Shown: positions 26,942 through 35,997, numbered from the stretch's first letter. The stretch: DNA of 64,000 nt from Botryobacter ruber (GCF_003347595.2 NZ_QCZK02000047.1:1-64000), one strand, 5' to 3'. The notes: generated by a model from the sequence alone, not told the origin. Program-made: numbers and translations.

Positions 26942-28303
26942 ATGGAGTTATTACAATTTGCCATAAAAGCGAAGTTTTCCGGTTTTTTCCGGCAGCAGCG
27001 GGCTCAGCGCATCTTCTTCCTGGTGCTGGGACTGATTGCAGCCGGATTCTACAGCTGGATGTTTGCTTTTATGATGGAACAGGCACAGGAAAGCGATATG
27101 GCCGTAACTACCACCAAAGTGTTGAGCTACGCTAATCTCCTGCTGCTTGCGTTAACCATTATGCGGGGCTTTTTCCCGGCTTATATTCCCAAAAGCGACC
27201 TTATCCCGCGCATTTACCCGGTAAAGGCAGGCACTAAGTTTATGGTGGAAACGGCAACAGAACTCACGTCGCCTTATTATTTTGTGCTGCTCTGTTTTCT
27301 AGGGCTGCTGTTTACCTTTTCCGCCGACTACACGCTTGTACACCTGGTGCAAAGCCTGCTGGTCATCCTGACCGCACAAGCCACCCGCAGTTCCATACAA
27401 CTTTTTATCGAGCGCAGGATCAAGTGGCTTGGCAAGGACTTTTTTACCGCTGCTACCGCAGCAGCAGGCTTCGTGGCCATTCAGGTCCTGTACCCCATGT
27501 ACGAGCCCGCTGCCACAGCTGCTTACCTGGGCGTACATGCCGGCGCGTTGCTGTTTTTAGTTGCCGCTAATTATTTCCTGGAGCAGGCTGCCTATGAACC
27601 AAAGCAGAAAGTGGTACACTACAGCCACAATGCCCGCCGCAGCCTGGGCTGGCGCTTGTTTAACAACCACAAGCTGGCCAAACAGATGAGCATGTTCGCC
27701 CTGGTGCTGAAGGTACTCATTCTGGCAGCCGATGCCATTGTGTACTCCAAGAAAGGAATTCACCTGTACGATAAAAATATGGCCCTCTGGTTGTTTATGG
27801 GGCCACTGATCCTGTATACCTATGTGTTCAACAACATCTGGGGCTTTTACAGGAACCTGTGGCTGACAACCGAACGCACCAGCGGCCGATTATTAGACTT
27901 CCTGAAAAGCAGTTTACTGCCCCTGCGCATCCCCCTGCTGATCGATGCTACGATTGTTGCTATTTATTTGGCTTTCTTTAACCACGGCGAAGCCGTTTTC
28001 ATTGTGTCGATGTACCTGGTTTCGGTACTGGTGCTCACGCCTATCGGGATCGTTTCTTCTTTTGTAGCGCCCAAAACGGTGCGTGGCGGGGTGATGAGCT
28101 TCAGCGCCAAAACATCGTACCTGTACACGTTCCTGTCGATGTTTATAGCAGGGCTGCTGTTTCTGCCCATTCTGCACCCGGTACTCTACCTCCTGTACCC
28201 CCTCCTGGTGGGGCTGGTGCTGTTTGCGCTGGTAGCAGTACTGCGGGAGTACACGGCTTATAAATACAAGATTTTTGGAGCCTTGTATAAGGTGGAAGGA
28301 TAA
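26942..28303 (+). CDS. ABC transporter permease-like membrane protein
   Basis: A 453-residue polytopic inner-membrane protein with about ten hydrophobic segments and no soluble domain. It starts 11 bases after the ATPase gene and probably forms the transporter with it. Sequence is weakly conserved beyond hydrophobicity, and I recognise no named permease family with confidence. Downstream is a strong bidirectional hairpin separating it from the convergent tRNA-Lys genes. Confidence 0.8.
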   Translation: MELLQFAIKAKFSGFFRQQRAQRIFFLVLGLIAAGFYSWMFAFMMEQAQESDMAVTTTKVLSYANLLLLALTIMRGFFPAYIPKSDLIPRIYPVKAGTKFMVETATELTSPYYFVLLCFLGLLFTFSADYTLVHLVQSLLVILTAQATRSSIQLFIERRIKWLGKDFFTAATAAAGFVAIQVLYPMYEPAATAAYLGVHAGALLFLVAANYFLEQAAYEPKQKVVHYSHNARRSLGWRLFNNHKLAKQMSMFALVLKVLILAADAIVYSKKGIHLYDKNMALWLFMGPLILYTYVFNNIWGFYRNLWLTTERTSGRLLDFLKSSLLPLRIPLLIDATIVAIYLAFFNHGEAVFIVSMYLVSVLVLTPIGIVSSFVAPKTVRGGVMSFSAKTSYLYTFLSMFIAGLLFLPILHPVLYLLYPLLVGLVLFALVAVLREYTAYKYKIFGALYKVEG

Positions 28304-28305
28304 AT

Positions 28306-28345
28306 AAAAAAAGCCGCCTGCACATGAAGCACAGGCGGCCTTTTT
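28306..28345. terminator. Bidirectional terminator, ABC permease / tRNA-Lys cluster
   Basis: An 8-bp GC-rich stem (28313-28320 with 28332-28339) is flanked by an A run on the left and TTTTT on the right, so it can stop transcription from both sides. Confidence 0.85.
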
Positions 28346-28350
28346 ATTTG

Positions 28351-28423
28351 TGATCCCGCTGGGATTCGAACCCAGGACCCATACATTAAAAGTGTATTGC
28401 TCTACCAGCTGAGCTACAGAATC
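28351..28423 (-). tRNA. tRNA-Lys (TTT), copy 1
   Basis: A 73-nt cloverleaf; anticodon stem ATACA/TGTAT, loop CTTTTAA, anticodon TTT. The acceptor stem GATTCTG pairs with CGGGATC and has T6-G67 wobble, whereas copies 2 and 3 have a C6-G67 pair. It is the last of three tandem copies. Confidence 0.95.
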
Positions 28424-28442
28424 AGGTAAATTGGTGTTGATG

Positions 28443-28476
28443 AAAAAGCCCCTCCAGCTACACGGAGAGGCTTTTT
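28443..28476 (-). terminator. Hairpin between tRNA-Lys copies 2 and 1
   Basis: An A-rich/GC stem with one mismatch ends in TTTTT on the minus strand. It may terminate after copy 2 or serve as a processing signal in a tricistronic precursor. Confidence 0.6.
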
Positions 28477-28483
28477 GTTTTAG

Positions 28484-28556
28484 TGATCCCGCTGGGATTC
28501 GAACCCAGGACCCATACATTAAAAGTGTATTGCTCTACCAGCTGAGCTACGGAATC
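28484..28556 (-). tRNA. tRNA-Lys (TTT), copy 2
   Basis: Identical in sequence to copy 3, with acceptor GATTCCG and anticodon TTT. It lies about 60 bases from each neighbour copy. Confidence 0.95.
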
Positions 28557-28575
28557 AGGTAAAATAAAAGCTGTT

Positions 28576-28612
28576 AAAAAAGCCTCTCCGGTTAAACAGA
28601 AAGGCCTTTTTT
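28576..28612 (-). terminator. Hairpin between tRNA-Lys copies 3 and 2
   Basis: A-rich/GCC stem with a bulge, ending in a run of T on the minus strand. Weaker than the hairpin at 28443-28476, with the same layout. Confidence 0.5.
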
Positions 28613-28618
28613 GTGAAG

Positions 28619-28691
28619 TGATCCCGCTGGGATTCGAACCCAGGACCCATACATTAAAAGTGTATTGCTCTACCAGCTGAGCTACGGAATC
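28619..28691 (-). tRNA. tRNA-Lys (TTT), copy 3
   Basis: A 73-nt tRNA with acceptor GATTCCG, anticodon TTT and T-loop TTCGAAT. It is the promoter-proximal copy of the cluster. Confidence 0.95.
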
Positions 28692-28736
28692 TTTTTAGTA
28701 ACTTGCATGCTCCGGGCGTCTCCCTGAATTGCGATG

Positions 28737-28767
28737 CAAAATTAACAGCAATCTGAATAAATGCAAA
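28737..28767 (-). promoter_or_regulatory. Promoter of the tRNA-Lys cluster
   Basis: On the minus strand TTTG (28767-28764), a 19-base spacer and TAATTTTG (28744-28737) are a full match to the Bacteroidota consensus. The -33 element lies inside the first codons of the divergent gene at 28761. The leader is about 40 bases. Confidence 0.8.
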
Positions 28768-29498
28768 GTCTTTGGTTCAAATTATCGGCCTTTTTGCTCC
28801 TTTTTTTAATTTCGGTTACTGAACCTGCTTATAGTCAGCCAGATAAATCAAGCATAAATAAAGCAGATTCTTTATTCCAGCAACAGGAATACACGGCCGC
28901 CTTTGCTATTTATGAGCATATCCTCCGGCAGGAACAGCTTTACTCGCCGCAGATGCTCCTGAAAATGGCTTTTATAAAAGAGGGACTCCGCGACTATACC
29001 AGCGCCATGTATTACCTGCACCTGTTTTACACGAAGCAGCCCAGCCGTTCTGTATTAAAGAAGATGGAAGAACTGGCACAGGCACACCGCCTGCAGGGGT
29101 ACGAGTACAGCGACCTCCACTTTTTCAAGACCCAGTTCAGCAAACATTACATGCGCATCCTGGAGCTGCTGCTGATCAGTGCAGTCGTTTCAGTAACGGT
29201 TATGTTTATCAGCTGGCGAAAAGGGCATCGGTTTACCAAAACATTCCAGGTAGGTTTTGTCCTCTACCTCCTGTTCATCATTTATTACGTGAACTTCCTC
29301 AGCCTGGGCAATGCCGGCATCATTAAAAACAACCATGTAGCCATCATGTCTGCCCCCTCAGCAGGCGCCAAGTGGCTGGCCACTGTTTCGGAAGGGCATA
29401 AAGTAGCGCTCAAAGGGGAACAGGATATCTGGTACGAGATCCGCTGGAAAGGAAAGCCAGCTTTTATCAGGAAGCAGAACATCCTGGAGCTGCCGTGA
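28761..29498 (+). CDS. TPR-like membrane protein with C-terminal SH3-like domain
   Basis: A 245-residue protein with a signal peptide (cleavage near AYSQ), a short TPR-like helical repeat (about 30-115, with ADSLFQQQEYTAAFAIYEHI), two membrane segments (about 132-152 and 163-180), and a C-terminal bacterial SH3-like strand set (NHVAIMSAPSAGAKWLATV ... EIRWKGKPAFIRKQNI). The build resembles BatE-type proteins of the Bacteroidota BatABCDE cluster, but no other bat gene is present. A role in the cell envelope is likely; nothing more specific can be said. Confidence 0.75.
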   Translation: MQSLWFKLSAFLLLFLISVTEPAYSQPDKSSINKADSLFQQQEYTAAFAIYEHILRQEQLYSPQMLLKMAFIKEGLRDYTSAMYYLHLFYTKQPSRSVLKKMEELAQAHRLQGYEYSDLHFFKTQFSKHYMRILELLLISAVVSVTVMFISWRKGHRFTKTFQVGFVLYLLFIIYYVNFLSLGNAGIIKNNHVAIMSAPSAGAKWLATVSEGHKVALKGEQDIWYEIRWKGKPAFIRKQNILELP

Positions 29499-29550
29499 GG
29501 AAGTTTGAGAGTTTAGGAGTTAGAGAGTTTGGGAGTTAGAAAGTTTAGGA

Positions 29551-29614
29551 GGTAGAGAGGTAGAGAGGTAGAGAGGTAGAGAGGTAGAAAGGTAGAAAGG
29601 TAGAAAGGTAGAAA
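29551..29614. repeat. Tandem 8-bp repeat, eight units
   Basis: Eight perfect-length units: GGTAGAGA four times, then GGTAGAAA four times. It is a short minisatellite without spacers, not a CRISPR. Inverted degenerate versions occur at 30002-30056, and related tracts at 35283-35340 and 42604-42668. Confidence 0.9.
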
Positions 29615-29622
29615 TTTTGTAG

Positions 29623-29700
29623 GGGTTGAAGATTTTCAACCCTGTAACAGAGAGGTAGAAAGGTTGGGGTATGGCTGTAGAGACGCGGTGCCCGCGTCTC
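29623..29700. repeat. Double-palindrome cassette, copy A
   Basis: The first palindrome is GGGTTGAA-GATT-TTCAACCC (29623-29642); the second is GAGACGCGG-TGC-CCGCGTCTC split as a 9-bp stem with TGC loop (29680-29700). The same two palindromes with nearly the same spacing recur at 42684-42762. Palindrome one also recurs at 29973-29992 and 35352-35371. Confidence 0.88.
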
Positions 29701-29793
29701 CTGCACGACCCACAGACAAACCTTAAATTACCCACCCTAATCCTGTTAATCCACTAATCTGGTTAACCCTGGTTCAGACAAAAAAATTCCTTT

Positions 29794-29820
29794 CTGCTCC
29801 TGCCACCATTGCCTCTGCGA
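29794..29820. repeat. Interspersed ~30-bp element, copy 7
   Basis: A copy with the core TGCCACCATTGCCTCTGC. It lies inside the repeat-filled gap 29499-30052. Confidence 0.8.
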
Positions 29821-29972
29821 CCGCTGATGGTAGTGATTAATGATGGGTGTGATTTTATGTTTGTTTGAATCAGGATTTACGGAATTTCAGGATTTTCAGG
29901 ACTTGGTTTGTCTGAACAAGATTAATAAGATTTAAGGAATAACAGGATTGGATTTGTCTGTGGATCGAGAAA

Positions 29973-30056
29973 GGGTTGAAAATCTTCAACCCCTACAAAA
30001 ATCTCTACCTCTCTACCTCTCTACCTCTCTAACTCCCAAACTCCCAAACTTCCTAC
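29973..30056. repeat. Inverted copy of the palindrome plus GGTAGAGA tract
   Basis: GGGTTGAA-AATC-TTCAACCC at 29973-29992 is followed by the complement of the 8-bp repeat. With 29551-29642 it makes a large inverted repeat around the gap. The rest of the gap (29821-29972) holds degenerate GTCTGAA/AGGATT tracts also seen at 42480-42570, and no gene. Confidence 0.75.
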
Positions 30057-30865
30057 CTCTTTTTCAAAGGGGAATCCTTCTCTTTTGCCATCACGTTGTA
30101 GACAAGTTTGTCGGCGAGGCTGGGGAACCATTTGTTGATCAGAACGGCCATTTTGCCCTGCATGGTCATCACCAGGTCGCGTTTGCGTTTGATGGTTGCC
30201 TGCAGGATTCTGTCTGCCACTTCTTCGGCGCTCATCATTTTTTCTTCTTCGCGCGGGGTTTCGCCTTGCTGTTGTCCGTTGGCAGCCAGGGCTGTGTTGC
30301 GGATGTTGGAAGCTGTAAATCCGGGACAGGCCAGCAGCACGTGCACCCCCGAGTGCAGCAGTTCGGTACGGAGCGTTTCCAGGAAACCATGCATGGCAAA
30401 TTTGGAAGCGGAGTAACCCGTGCGGGCCGGTAAGCCCCTGTAACCGGCAATGGACGAAATACCGATAATCGAGCCTTTGGATTCCTGGATGTAGGGCAAC
30501 GCAAATTTGGTGGTGTAAACGGTGCCCCAGAAGTTAATGTCCATCACCTTGCGAAGCACATCCAGCTCCACATCCTGGAACAGTGCCCGCATAGAGATGC
30601 CGGCATTGTTGATGAGGATGTCCAGGCCGCCGAATTTATCTACTGCAGCTGCCACCATTCGCTCACAGTCTGCTGCTGCACTTACATCGGCTTTGATGGC
30701 CAGATTCTCGATGCCGGCAGCGCTCAGTTCCCGGGCCGTTTCCTCCAGCCGCTGCGTATCGCGCCCCGAGAAAGCGACTTTTGCTCCTGCCCTGCCAAAG
30801 GCAAAGGCACAGGCTTTGCCAATACCGGATGTACCGCCGGTTATTAAAACTACTTTGTCTTTCAT
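30053..30865 (-). CDS. Short-chain dehydrogenase/reductase
   Basis: A 270-residue SDR from ATG 30865; a longer in-frame start adds 22 residues unlike the family. The nucleotide loop is TGGTSGIGKA (9-18), with NNAG at 87-90, the catalytic Ser at 137-138 in ISSIAG, and Tyr151-x-x-x-Lys155 in GYSASKFAMHG. The Arg in FSGRDTQ favours NADP(H). The C-terminal extension (about 195-270) is longer than in minimal SDRs and hydrophobic near the end, like the DltE/YqjQ-like group. The substrate is unknown. Confidence 0.92.
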   Translation of the reverse strand: MKDKVVLITGGTSGIGKACAFAFGRAGAKVAFSGRDTQRLEETARELSAAGIENLAIKADVSAAADCERMVAAAVDKFGGLDILINNAGISMRALFQDVELDVLRKVMDINFWGTVYTTKFALPYIQESKGSIIGISSIAGYRGLPARTGYSASKFAMHGFLETLRTELLHSGVHVLLACPGFTASNIRNTALAANGQQQGETPREEEKMMSAEEVADRILQATIKRKRDLVMTMQGKMAVLINKWFPSLADKLVYNVMAKEKDSPLKKR

Positions 30866-31019
30866 GTTGCTATTGGCAGCAGAGCTTCTTATTCTTGCTG
30901 CTGCCATTGCAAAGCTACAACTTCTGTGCAAAAAACTGTTCAGGAATTGTCCCGGTGCCTCTCAAACCCAGGGCGCAAACCTGCTGCCGAAGTTACCACT
31001 CCCTCTGTTGAAGAATGCT

Positions 31020-33572
31020 TTAATCGGTGATTAACAGCTTCCGGGTAGTGCTCCAGTTGTTGATGCTGATCCGGAGGAAATAAACGCCTTTCGCCAGGGT
31101 GGCTGTTGAAAGAGATATGCCTTCCTGTGCCGCTGCTGCCGGCAACGCTTTGATTTGTACCTGTTGCCCAAGCGAATTTTGTAGCACCAGTTTCAGGGTA
31201 CCTCCCCCTTCCACTCCGGTGATGGTAACGATAATATTGCTTCTGCCAGGGTTCGGATAAACAAGAACGTCAGGACTTGTCTCCAGTGCCGGGACTGTGC
31301 TTAAGGGACTGCTGTCGCCAAATACCTGGGCGACGCGGTTTCTGCCGGTGCCGTCGTAGGAGGTAAAGGCGCCACCCAGCAAAAACTTCCCATCCTGCTG
31401 CATTTTGATGGCATGCACTATTCCATTTGCTCCTGCCCTTGTATCAAAACCGGTGTCGAGGCTGCCGTCCCCATTCAGGCGGGCAAAGCGGTTAACGGAG
31501 ATCCCACCATATTTTGTAAAATCACCTCCCAACAGAATTTTTCCATTTTCATGAAGCAACACCGTGTGAACAATAGCATTAGCCCCTGCTCCGGGATTAA
31601 AATCAGTATCCAGGCTGCCATCACTGTTCAGGCGGGCTATGCGGCTGCGGGCAGTGCCGTTGTAGGTGGTAAAATTTCCACCAATGATAAGTTTCCCATC
31701 CGGCTGCACCTTCACCGTCCGGACATCGGAGCTTGCCCCTGTTCCCGGGTTAAAACCGGTGTCGAGGCTTCCGTCGGTATGGAGGCGGGTGATCCTGGAA
31801 CGGGAGGTTCCATTAAAGGTCGTAAAGGTCCCTCCTGCTAAAATTTTTCCATCGCGCTGCACGGCAAGCGTGTACACGGTGTTACTGGCTCCTGTGCCGG
31901 GATCGAAACTGGAATCGAGGCTACCATCACTATTCAGACGGGCGATGCGCGTACGGGCAGTTCCATTGAAAGAAGTGAAGGCGCCGCCAAGCAGCACTTT
32001 TCCATCTTCCTGCAATACAATGGTATGCACAATACCGCTTGCTCCTGCACCCGGATCAAAGCTGCTATCCAGGCTGCCATCTGGGTTCAGGCGGGCAATC
32101 CGGGACCTGGAAGTTCCGTTAAAGGAGGTAAAAGACCCACCTATAATTATTTTGCCGTCCGGCTGTAAAGCTACAGCACGTATGTCTCCGCTTGCGGCAG
32201 TACCGGAAAGAAAACTGTTATCGAGGCCCCCGTTTGCGTATATGCGGGCAATGCGGTTTACCAGGATGCCGTTGTAAGCTGTAAATGCTCCCCCAATCAG
32301 TATTTTTCCATCGTTCAGTAAAGACGTGGCATACACAATACCATTCGCACCTGCCCCCGGATCAAAATCTTCGTCGAGGCTCCCGTCGGGTTGCAGCCGT
32401 GCAATCCTGTTTTTCACGACTTCGTTATAAACCGTAAAGGTGCCGGCGATAATAACCAGACTGTCGCTTAGTAAAGCAGTTGTGTATACCGCCCCTCCTG
32501 CGCCTGCTCCGGGATCAAACGTTGTATCGAGGCTTCCGTCGGCGTTAATACGGGCAATCCTGTTTCGGCCAGTACCATTAAAAGTGACAAACTCGCCGCC
32601 CACAATCATTTTACCATCGTTCTGAATTGAAATGATCTGAACCGTTGCACTCGCTCCGGTTCCGGGAACAAAACCGGTGTCGAGGCTGCCGTTTGCCTGC
32701 AGGCGGGCAATGCGGGCTCTGGAGGTGCCGTTAAAGGTGGTGAATGAACCGCCGATCACAATCCTGCCGTCAGGCTGCACTTTAGCAGTATATACAGTGC
32801 CGCTTGCCCCTGTACCGGGCGTAAAAGAAGTATCAAGGGACCCATCGGCGTTCAGGCGGGCGATGCGGTTAATCCCTGTTCCGTTATAAGAGGTAAAAGC
32901 CCCGCCGATGATTACTTTACCGTTTGCCTGAACCGTGGCTGTGTGTATGATACCGTTGGCGCCCGAACCTGGGTCAAAGCTGGCATCCGGGCTGCCGTCG
33001 CTGTTCAGGCGGACCATGTAATTTTGTTCTCTATTATTAAAAGTGGTAAAAGAGCCACTGACCAGGATCTTTCCGTTGTCCAGTAAATTTATGGTCTGCA
33101 CTAGCGCATTGGCACCCGCTCCGGGGTCGAAGCTGGTGTCGAGGGTACCGTCAGGGTGTAAGCAGGCAATCCGGTTTCGGACGGTGCCATTGTAGGAGGT
33201 GAAATTTCCAGCGATAAGCACTTTCCCGTCAGGCTGCAGTACTATTGCGCGGACCTCCCCATTCGCACCGGAACCGGGCATAAAGCTTTGGTCGAGGCTG
33301 CCATCAGGATGCAGGCGGGCAATCCGGCTGCGGGCAACACTATGATAGGTGGTAAAAGAGCCACCGATCAGCAGTTTGGCATCGTTTTGCACTGCCACCG
33401 CCCGTACAGTATTACTCGCACCCGAACCGGTTCCAAAACCTGCGTCCGCCGGGTTAAAAGCAGGGTCGATAGCGCCTGGCTGGGCCTGTGCGGAATAACT
33501 ATTTGCCAGGAAGGCAAGTAGGGCTGAAAGAAATCCGGAAAACAGGAATGTTGTAAATTTCAGACGATGCAT
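31020..33572 (-). CDS. Secreted delta-60 repeat protein with type IX sorting tail
   Basis: An 850-residue exported protein. A signal peptide (cleavage near SYSAQAQ) is followed by 13 delta-60-type repeats of about 53 residues, each with the pattern RIARL..DGSLD.SFDPG.GA and ILIGG.F..YNGT, probably forming a beta-propeller-like array. The last ~80 residues are a type A Por/T9SS sorting domain (VYPNPGRSNIIVTI ... LAKGVYFLRISINN ... TRKLLIT). It would be exported and attached to the cell surface or released. ATG 33572 is preferred over an in-frame TTG three codons upstream. The function of delta-60 proteins is not established. Confidence 0.93.
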   Translation of the reverse strand: MHRLKFTTFLFSGFLSALLAFLANSYSAQAQPGAIDPAFNPADAGFGTGSGASNTVRAVAVQNDAKLLIGGSFTTYHSVARSRIARLHPDGSLDQSFMPGSGANGEVRAIVLQPDGKVLIAGNFTSYNGTVRNRIACLHPDGTLDTSFDPGAGANALVQTINLLDNGKILVSGSFTTFNNREQNYMVRLNSDGSPDASFDPGSGANGIIHTATVQANGKVIIGGAFTSYNGTGINRIARLNADGSLDTSFTPGTGASGTVYTAKVQPDGRIVIGGSFTTFNGTSRARIARLQANGSLDTGFVPGTGASATVQIISIQNDGKMIVGGEFVTFNGTGRNRIARINADGSLDTTFDPGAGAGGAVYTTALLSDSLVIIAGTFTVYNEVVKNRIARLQPDGSLDEDFDPGAGANGIVYATSLLNDGKILIGGAFTAYNGILVNRIARIYANGGLDNSFLSGTAASGDIRAVALQPDGKIIIGGSFTSFNGTSRSRIARLNPDGSLDSSFDPGAGASGIVHTIVLQEDGKVLLGGAFTSFNGTARTRIARLNSDGSLDSSFDPGTGASNTVYTLAVQRDGKILAGGTFTTFNGTSRSRITRLHTDGSLDTGFNPGTGASSDVRTVKVQPDGKLIIGGNFTTYNGTARSRIARLNSDGSLDTDFNPGAGANAIVHTVLLHENGKILLGGDFTKYGGISVNRFARLNGDGSLDTGFDTRAGANGIVHAIKMQQDGKFLLGGAFTSYDGTGRNRVAQVFGDSSPLSTVPALETSPDVLVYPNPGRSNIIVTITGVEGGGTLKLVLQNSLGQQVQIKALPAAAAQEGISLSTATLAKGVYFLRISINNWSTTRKLLITD

Positions 33573-33871
33573 AACCAGCAAAACATAGCTACTTATAAAA
33601 TTTATCCTATAAGCATTAAGCTGTGCTGTTAGTTCCAGGCGCCATACTTAAATAGTACAATTATTTTTCACAGCAGAAAATGGTGCGGAAAATTAGAGAT
33701 AAAACGATGATTTCCTGTTGATGCTCGTGGTTAAACATATTAGTTTTCGGCAGTGCAGACCTGTCCCAGGTAAACTGATAACGCCTGAATTAATGATAAG
33801 CCATCTCTTTTGTCACCTCACCATTACTCCCCCTACCACTCCTCCCGAATTTTCCGTAATTTTGCATCATC
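33573..33871. other. Intergenic region between the delta-60 gene and rlmD
   Basis: A 299-base gap between divergent genes, without repeats of the families described here. The only signal I can support is the -7 element next to rlmD. Confidence 0.4.
33857..33864 (+). promoter_or_regulatory. -7 element abutting rlmD
   Basis: TAATTTTG matches TAnnTTTG and ends seven bases before the GTG start. No TTTG at standard spacing was seen. If it is used, the message would begin at or a few bases before the start codon. Confidence 0.4.
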
Positions 33872-35287
33872 GTGAGAAAGCAGAAGAAAAAACAGAAGTT
33901 CGAGCTCATCGAGCAGATTCGGATAGAAGAGATGGTGGCGGAAGGCAAATGCCTGGCACGCCACAACAACATGGTTATTTTTGTGGACGGCGTGGCCCCC
34001 GGCGATGTGGTGGATGTGCAGCCGACCAAAAAGAAGAAAAATTTTATGGAGGGGAAGCCTGTGCGCTTCCATGCCTACTCGGAGCTGCGGGTGGAGCCAT
34101 TCTGCGAGCACTTCGGGTTGTGCGGCGGCTGCAAATGGCAGCACCTGGACTACGACACGCAGCTGTTCTTTAAACAGAAGCAGGTGAAAGACAACCTGGA
34201 GCGGATTGGCAAAGTGCAGCTTCCGGAATTTGAACCGATACTCGGCTCTTCCAAAGACCGTTTTTACCGAAACAAACTGGAATTCACCTTCTCCTGGAAC
34301 GGCTGGCTCACGAACGAACAGATACAGTCGGGGCAGGAATACGAGCGGCGGGCGCTGGGCTTCCATATGCCGGGCCGCTTCGATAAAATACTCGACATCA
34401 AAACCTGTTACCTGCAACCCGACCCGTCGAATGCCATCCGGCTGGCGGTGCGTGATTACGCCCGCGGGCTGGACCTGCCCTTTTACGATGCCGTGCGGCA
34501 GGAAGGCTACTGGCGCAATGTGGTTATCCGGACTGCCAATACGGGTGAACTAATGGTGATAGTGCTGGTGAAGTACGACGAGCCGGAAGCGCTTTTCGGA
34601 CTGCTGGATCTCCTGCACGAGCGCTTCCCAGAGATTACCTCGCTGCAGTACGTGATCAACACCAAAATGAACGACACCTTCCACGACCAGGAGGTGATCT
34701 GCTACAAAGGACTGCCTTACATTCACGAGGAGATGGAGGGAATCCGGTTCCGGGTGGGGCCAAAGTCGTTCTACCAGACCAACGCGGAGCAGGCCTACGA
34801 ACTGTATAAAATCACCCGCGAGTTTGCAGGCTTAACGGGCTACGAACTGGTGTACGACCTTTACACAGGCGCCGGCACCATCGCCAATTTCGTAGCCAAA
34901 CAAAGCCGCGAGGTGATTGGTATTGAGTATGTTCCCAGCGCTATCGAGGACGCCAGAATAAACTCCGAAATCAACAACATCACCAACACCACCTTCTACG
35001 CCGGCGATATGAAGGACATCCTGACGGACAACCTGATCACGCGGCACGGCAAGCCGGATGTAGTCATCACCGATCCGCCGCGTGCCGGCATGCACCCCGA
35101 TGTAATCGAAAAGCTGCTGCAGGTAGAAGCGGAGCGCATTGTCTACGTAAGCTGCAACCCCGCCACCCAGGCCCGCGACCTGGAACTGCTGTCGGAGAAG
35201 TATGACGTGGCGCGGGTAAAACCGGTGGATATGTTCCCGCAAACGCACCATGTGGAGAATGTGGTGCTGTTGAAGTTTAGGAGTTAG
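33872..35287 (+). CDS. rlmD: 23S rRNA (uracil-5-)-methyltransferase RlmD
   Basis: A 471-residue TrmA/RumA-family methyltransferase starting at GTG. A basic N-terminus leads to a TRAM/OB domain (about 10-65, GDVVDVQPTKKKKNF), then the iron-sulfur cysteines CEHFGLCGGCKW, the SAM-binding core with VYDLYTGAGTIANF, DPPRAGMHPDVI, and the catalytic Cys in VYVSCNPATQARDL. The family makes m5U in 23S rRNA (or tRNA); RlmD versus another paralogue cannot be separated by eye. It ends beside a repeat tract. Confidence 0.92.
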   Translation: MRKQKKKQKFELIEQIRIEEMVAEGKCLARHNNMVIFVDGVAPGDVVDVQPTKKKKNFMEGKPVRFHAYSELRVEPFCEHFGLCGGCKWQHLDYDTQLFFKQKQVKDNLERIGKVQLPEFEPILGSSKDRFYRNKLEFTFSWNGWLTNEQIQSGQEYERRALGFHMPGRFDKILDIKTCYLQPDPSNAIRLAVRDYARGLDLPFYDAVRQEGYWRNVVIRTANTGELMVIVLVKYDEPEALFGLLDLLHERFPEITSLQYVINTKMNDTFHDQEVICYKGLPYIHEEMEGIRFRVGPKSFYQTNAEQAYELYKITREFAGLTGYELVYDLYTGAGTIANFVAKQSREVIGIEYVPSAIEDARINSEINNITNTTFYAGDMKDILTDNLITRHGKPDVVITDPPRAGMHPDVIEKLLQVEAERIVYVSCNPATQARDLELLSEKYDVARVKPVDMFPQTHHVENVVLLKFRS

Positions 35288-35466
35288 AGAGTTTGGGAGT
35301 TTGGGAGTTAGAAAGTTTGGGAGGTAGAGAGGTAAAAGGTAGAATTTGTAGGGGTTGAAAATCTTCAACCCTTTTAGGTGGGGTTGGAGAAATAAGAAAG
35401 AAAAATTTATTGCTTGGCGGGATTTGTAATCCCGTCTTAACTGAGCTGCCGGATTTGTAATCCGGC
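35283..35466. repeat. GGTAGAG-type tract, GGGTTGAA palindrome and two TGT-centred palindromes
   Basis: After the rlmD stop come degenerate AGTTTGGGAGTTAGA/GGTAGAG tracts, then the palindrome 35352-35371, then two palindromes with centre TGT: CGGGATT/AATCCCG (35418-35434) and GCCGGATT/AATCCGGC (35448-35466). The same TGT-centred form recurs at 40271-40301. Confidence 0.8.
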
Positions 35467-35481
35467 TCCAAATAAAAAAGT

Positions 35482-35850
35482 ATGGAAAACGATCCGGAAT
35501 TAAATGGCAAATACCTGGGCACTATCTCGAAGGATTTTGCGGTAGTAGCCGAGACTTTAAAGGAAGCATCGTACCAGGTGCGTAAGCGGCAGATTTCGAA
35601 GTACCCGATCTTTGTCTTCAGCCGCGTGCAGGTACCGGTGGGGGCGCTGCTGATTGCAAAAGAAGACCTGGCGCTGGAGTGGCATGTAAATGCTTCGTAC
35701 CTGGAAGATTTTATTCAGCACAAGTTAGTGACCGAAGACCACCGTGCAGATTTTGAAGCCGCCTACAAAGATCCAGATGAGTTCTGCTGCCTCTTCGTGG
35801 TAGACCAGGACTTCACCAATTTTGTGTTTATTCCTTACCCGGAAGATTGA
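35482..35850 (+). CDS. Conserved Bacteroidota protein of unknown function
   Basis: A 122-residue soluble, acidic protein (FAVVAETLKEASYQVRKR; ALEWHVNASYLEDFIQ; FCCLFVVDQDFTNFVFIPYP). The family name is unknown to me, but proteins like it are common in Bacteroidota. No catalytic motif, signal or membrane segment. It is a single gene bounded by repeat-rich gaps. Confidence 0.75.
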   Translation: MENDPELNGKYLGTISKDFAVVAETLKEASYQVRKRQISKYPIFVFSRVQVPVGALLIAKEDLALEWHVNASYLEDFIQHKLVTEDHRADFEAAYKDPDEFCCLFVVDQDFTNFVFIPYPED

Positions 35851-35852
35851 TT

Positions 35853-35956
35853 GTCTGAATCACGGATTTAGTGGATTACACGGATGGCACGGACTAACCA
35901 TACCTGAGAAATCTGTGAAATCTGTGTAATCCTCTAAATCCGTGATTCTGACAGAC
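35853..35956. repeat. Imperfect ~35-bp inverted repeat
   Basis: Arms starting GTCTGAATCACGGATTTAGT and ending with the near-complement (TAAATCCGTGATTCTGACAGAC-like, split here) fold over a ~35-base centre. It belongs to the GTCTGAA/GGATTT repeat type also seen near 29866 and 42480. It may also end the upstream transcript. Confidence 0.7.
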
Positions 35957-35964
35957 AAAAAAGT

Positions 35965-35997
35965 CTGCTGCTGCTCCCACCATTCCCTCTGCTGCTC
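35965..35997. repeat. Interspersed ~30-bp element, copy 8
   Basis: Core TGCTCCCACCATTCCCTCTG, with one triplet missing relative to most copies. It sits directly after the 35853-35956 palindrome. Confidence 0.75.

Noticed and set aside
29551..29614. Possible CRISPR array
   Set aside because: The repeats are 8 bp and contiguous with no spacers; no cas gene is in the window. The delta-60 DNA repeats at 31-33.5 kb are likewise coding, not CRISPR.
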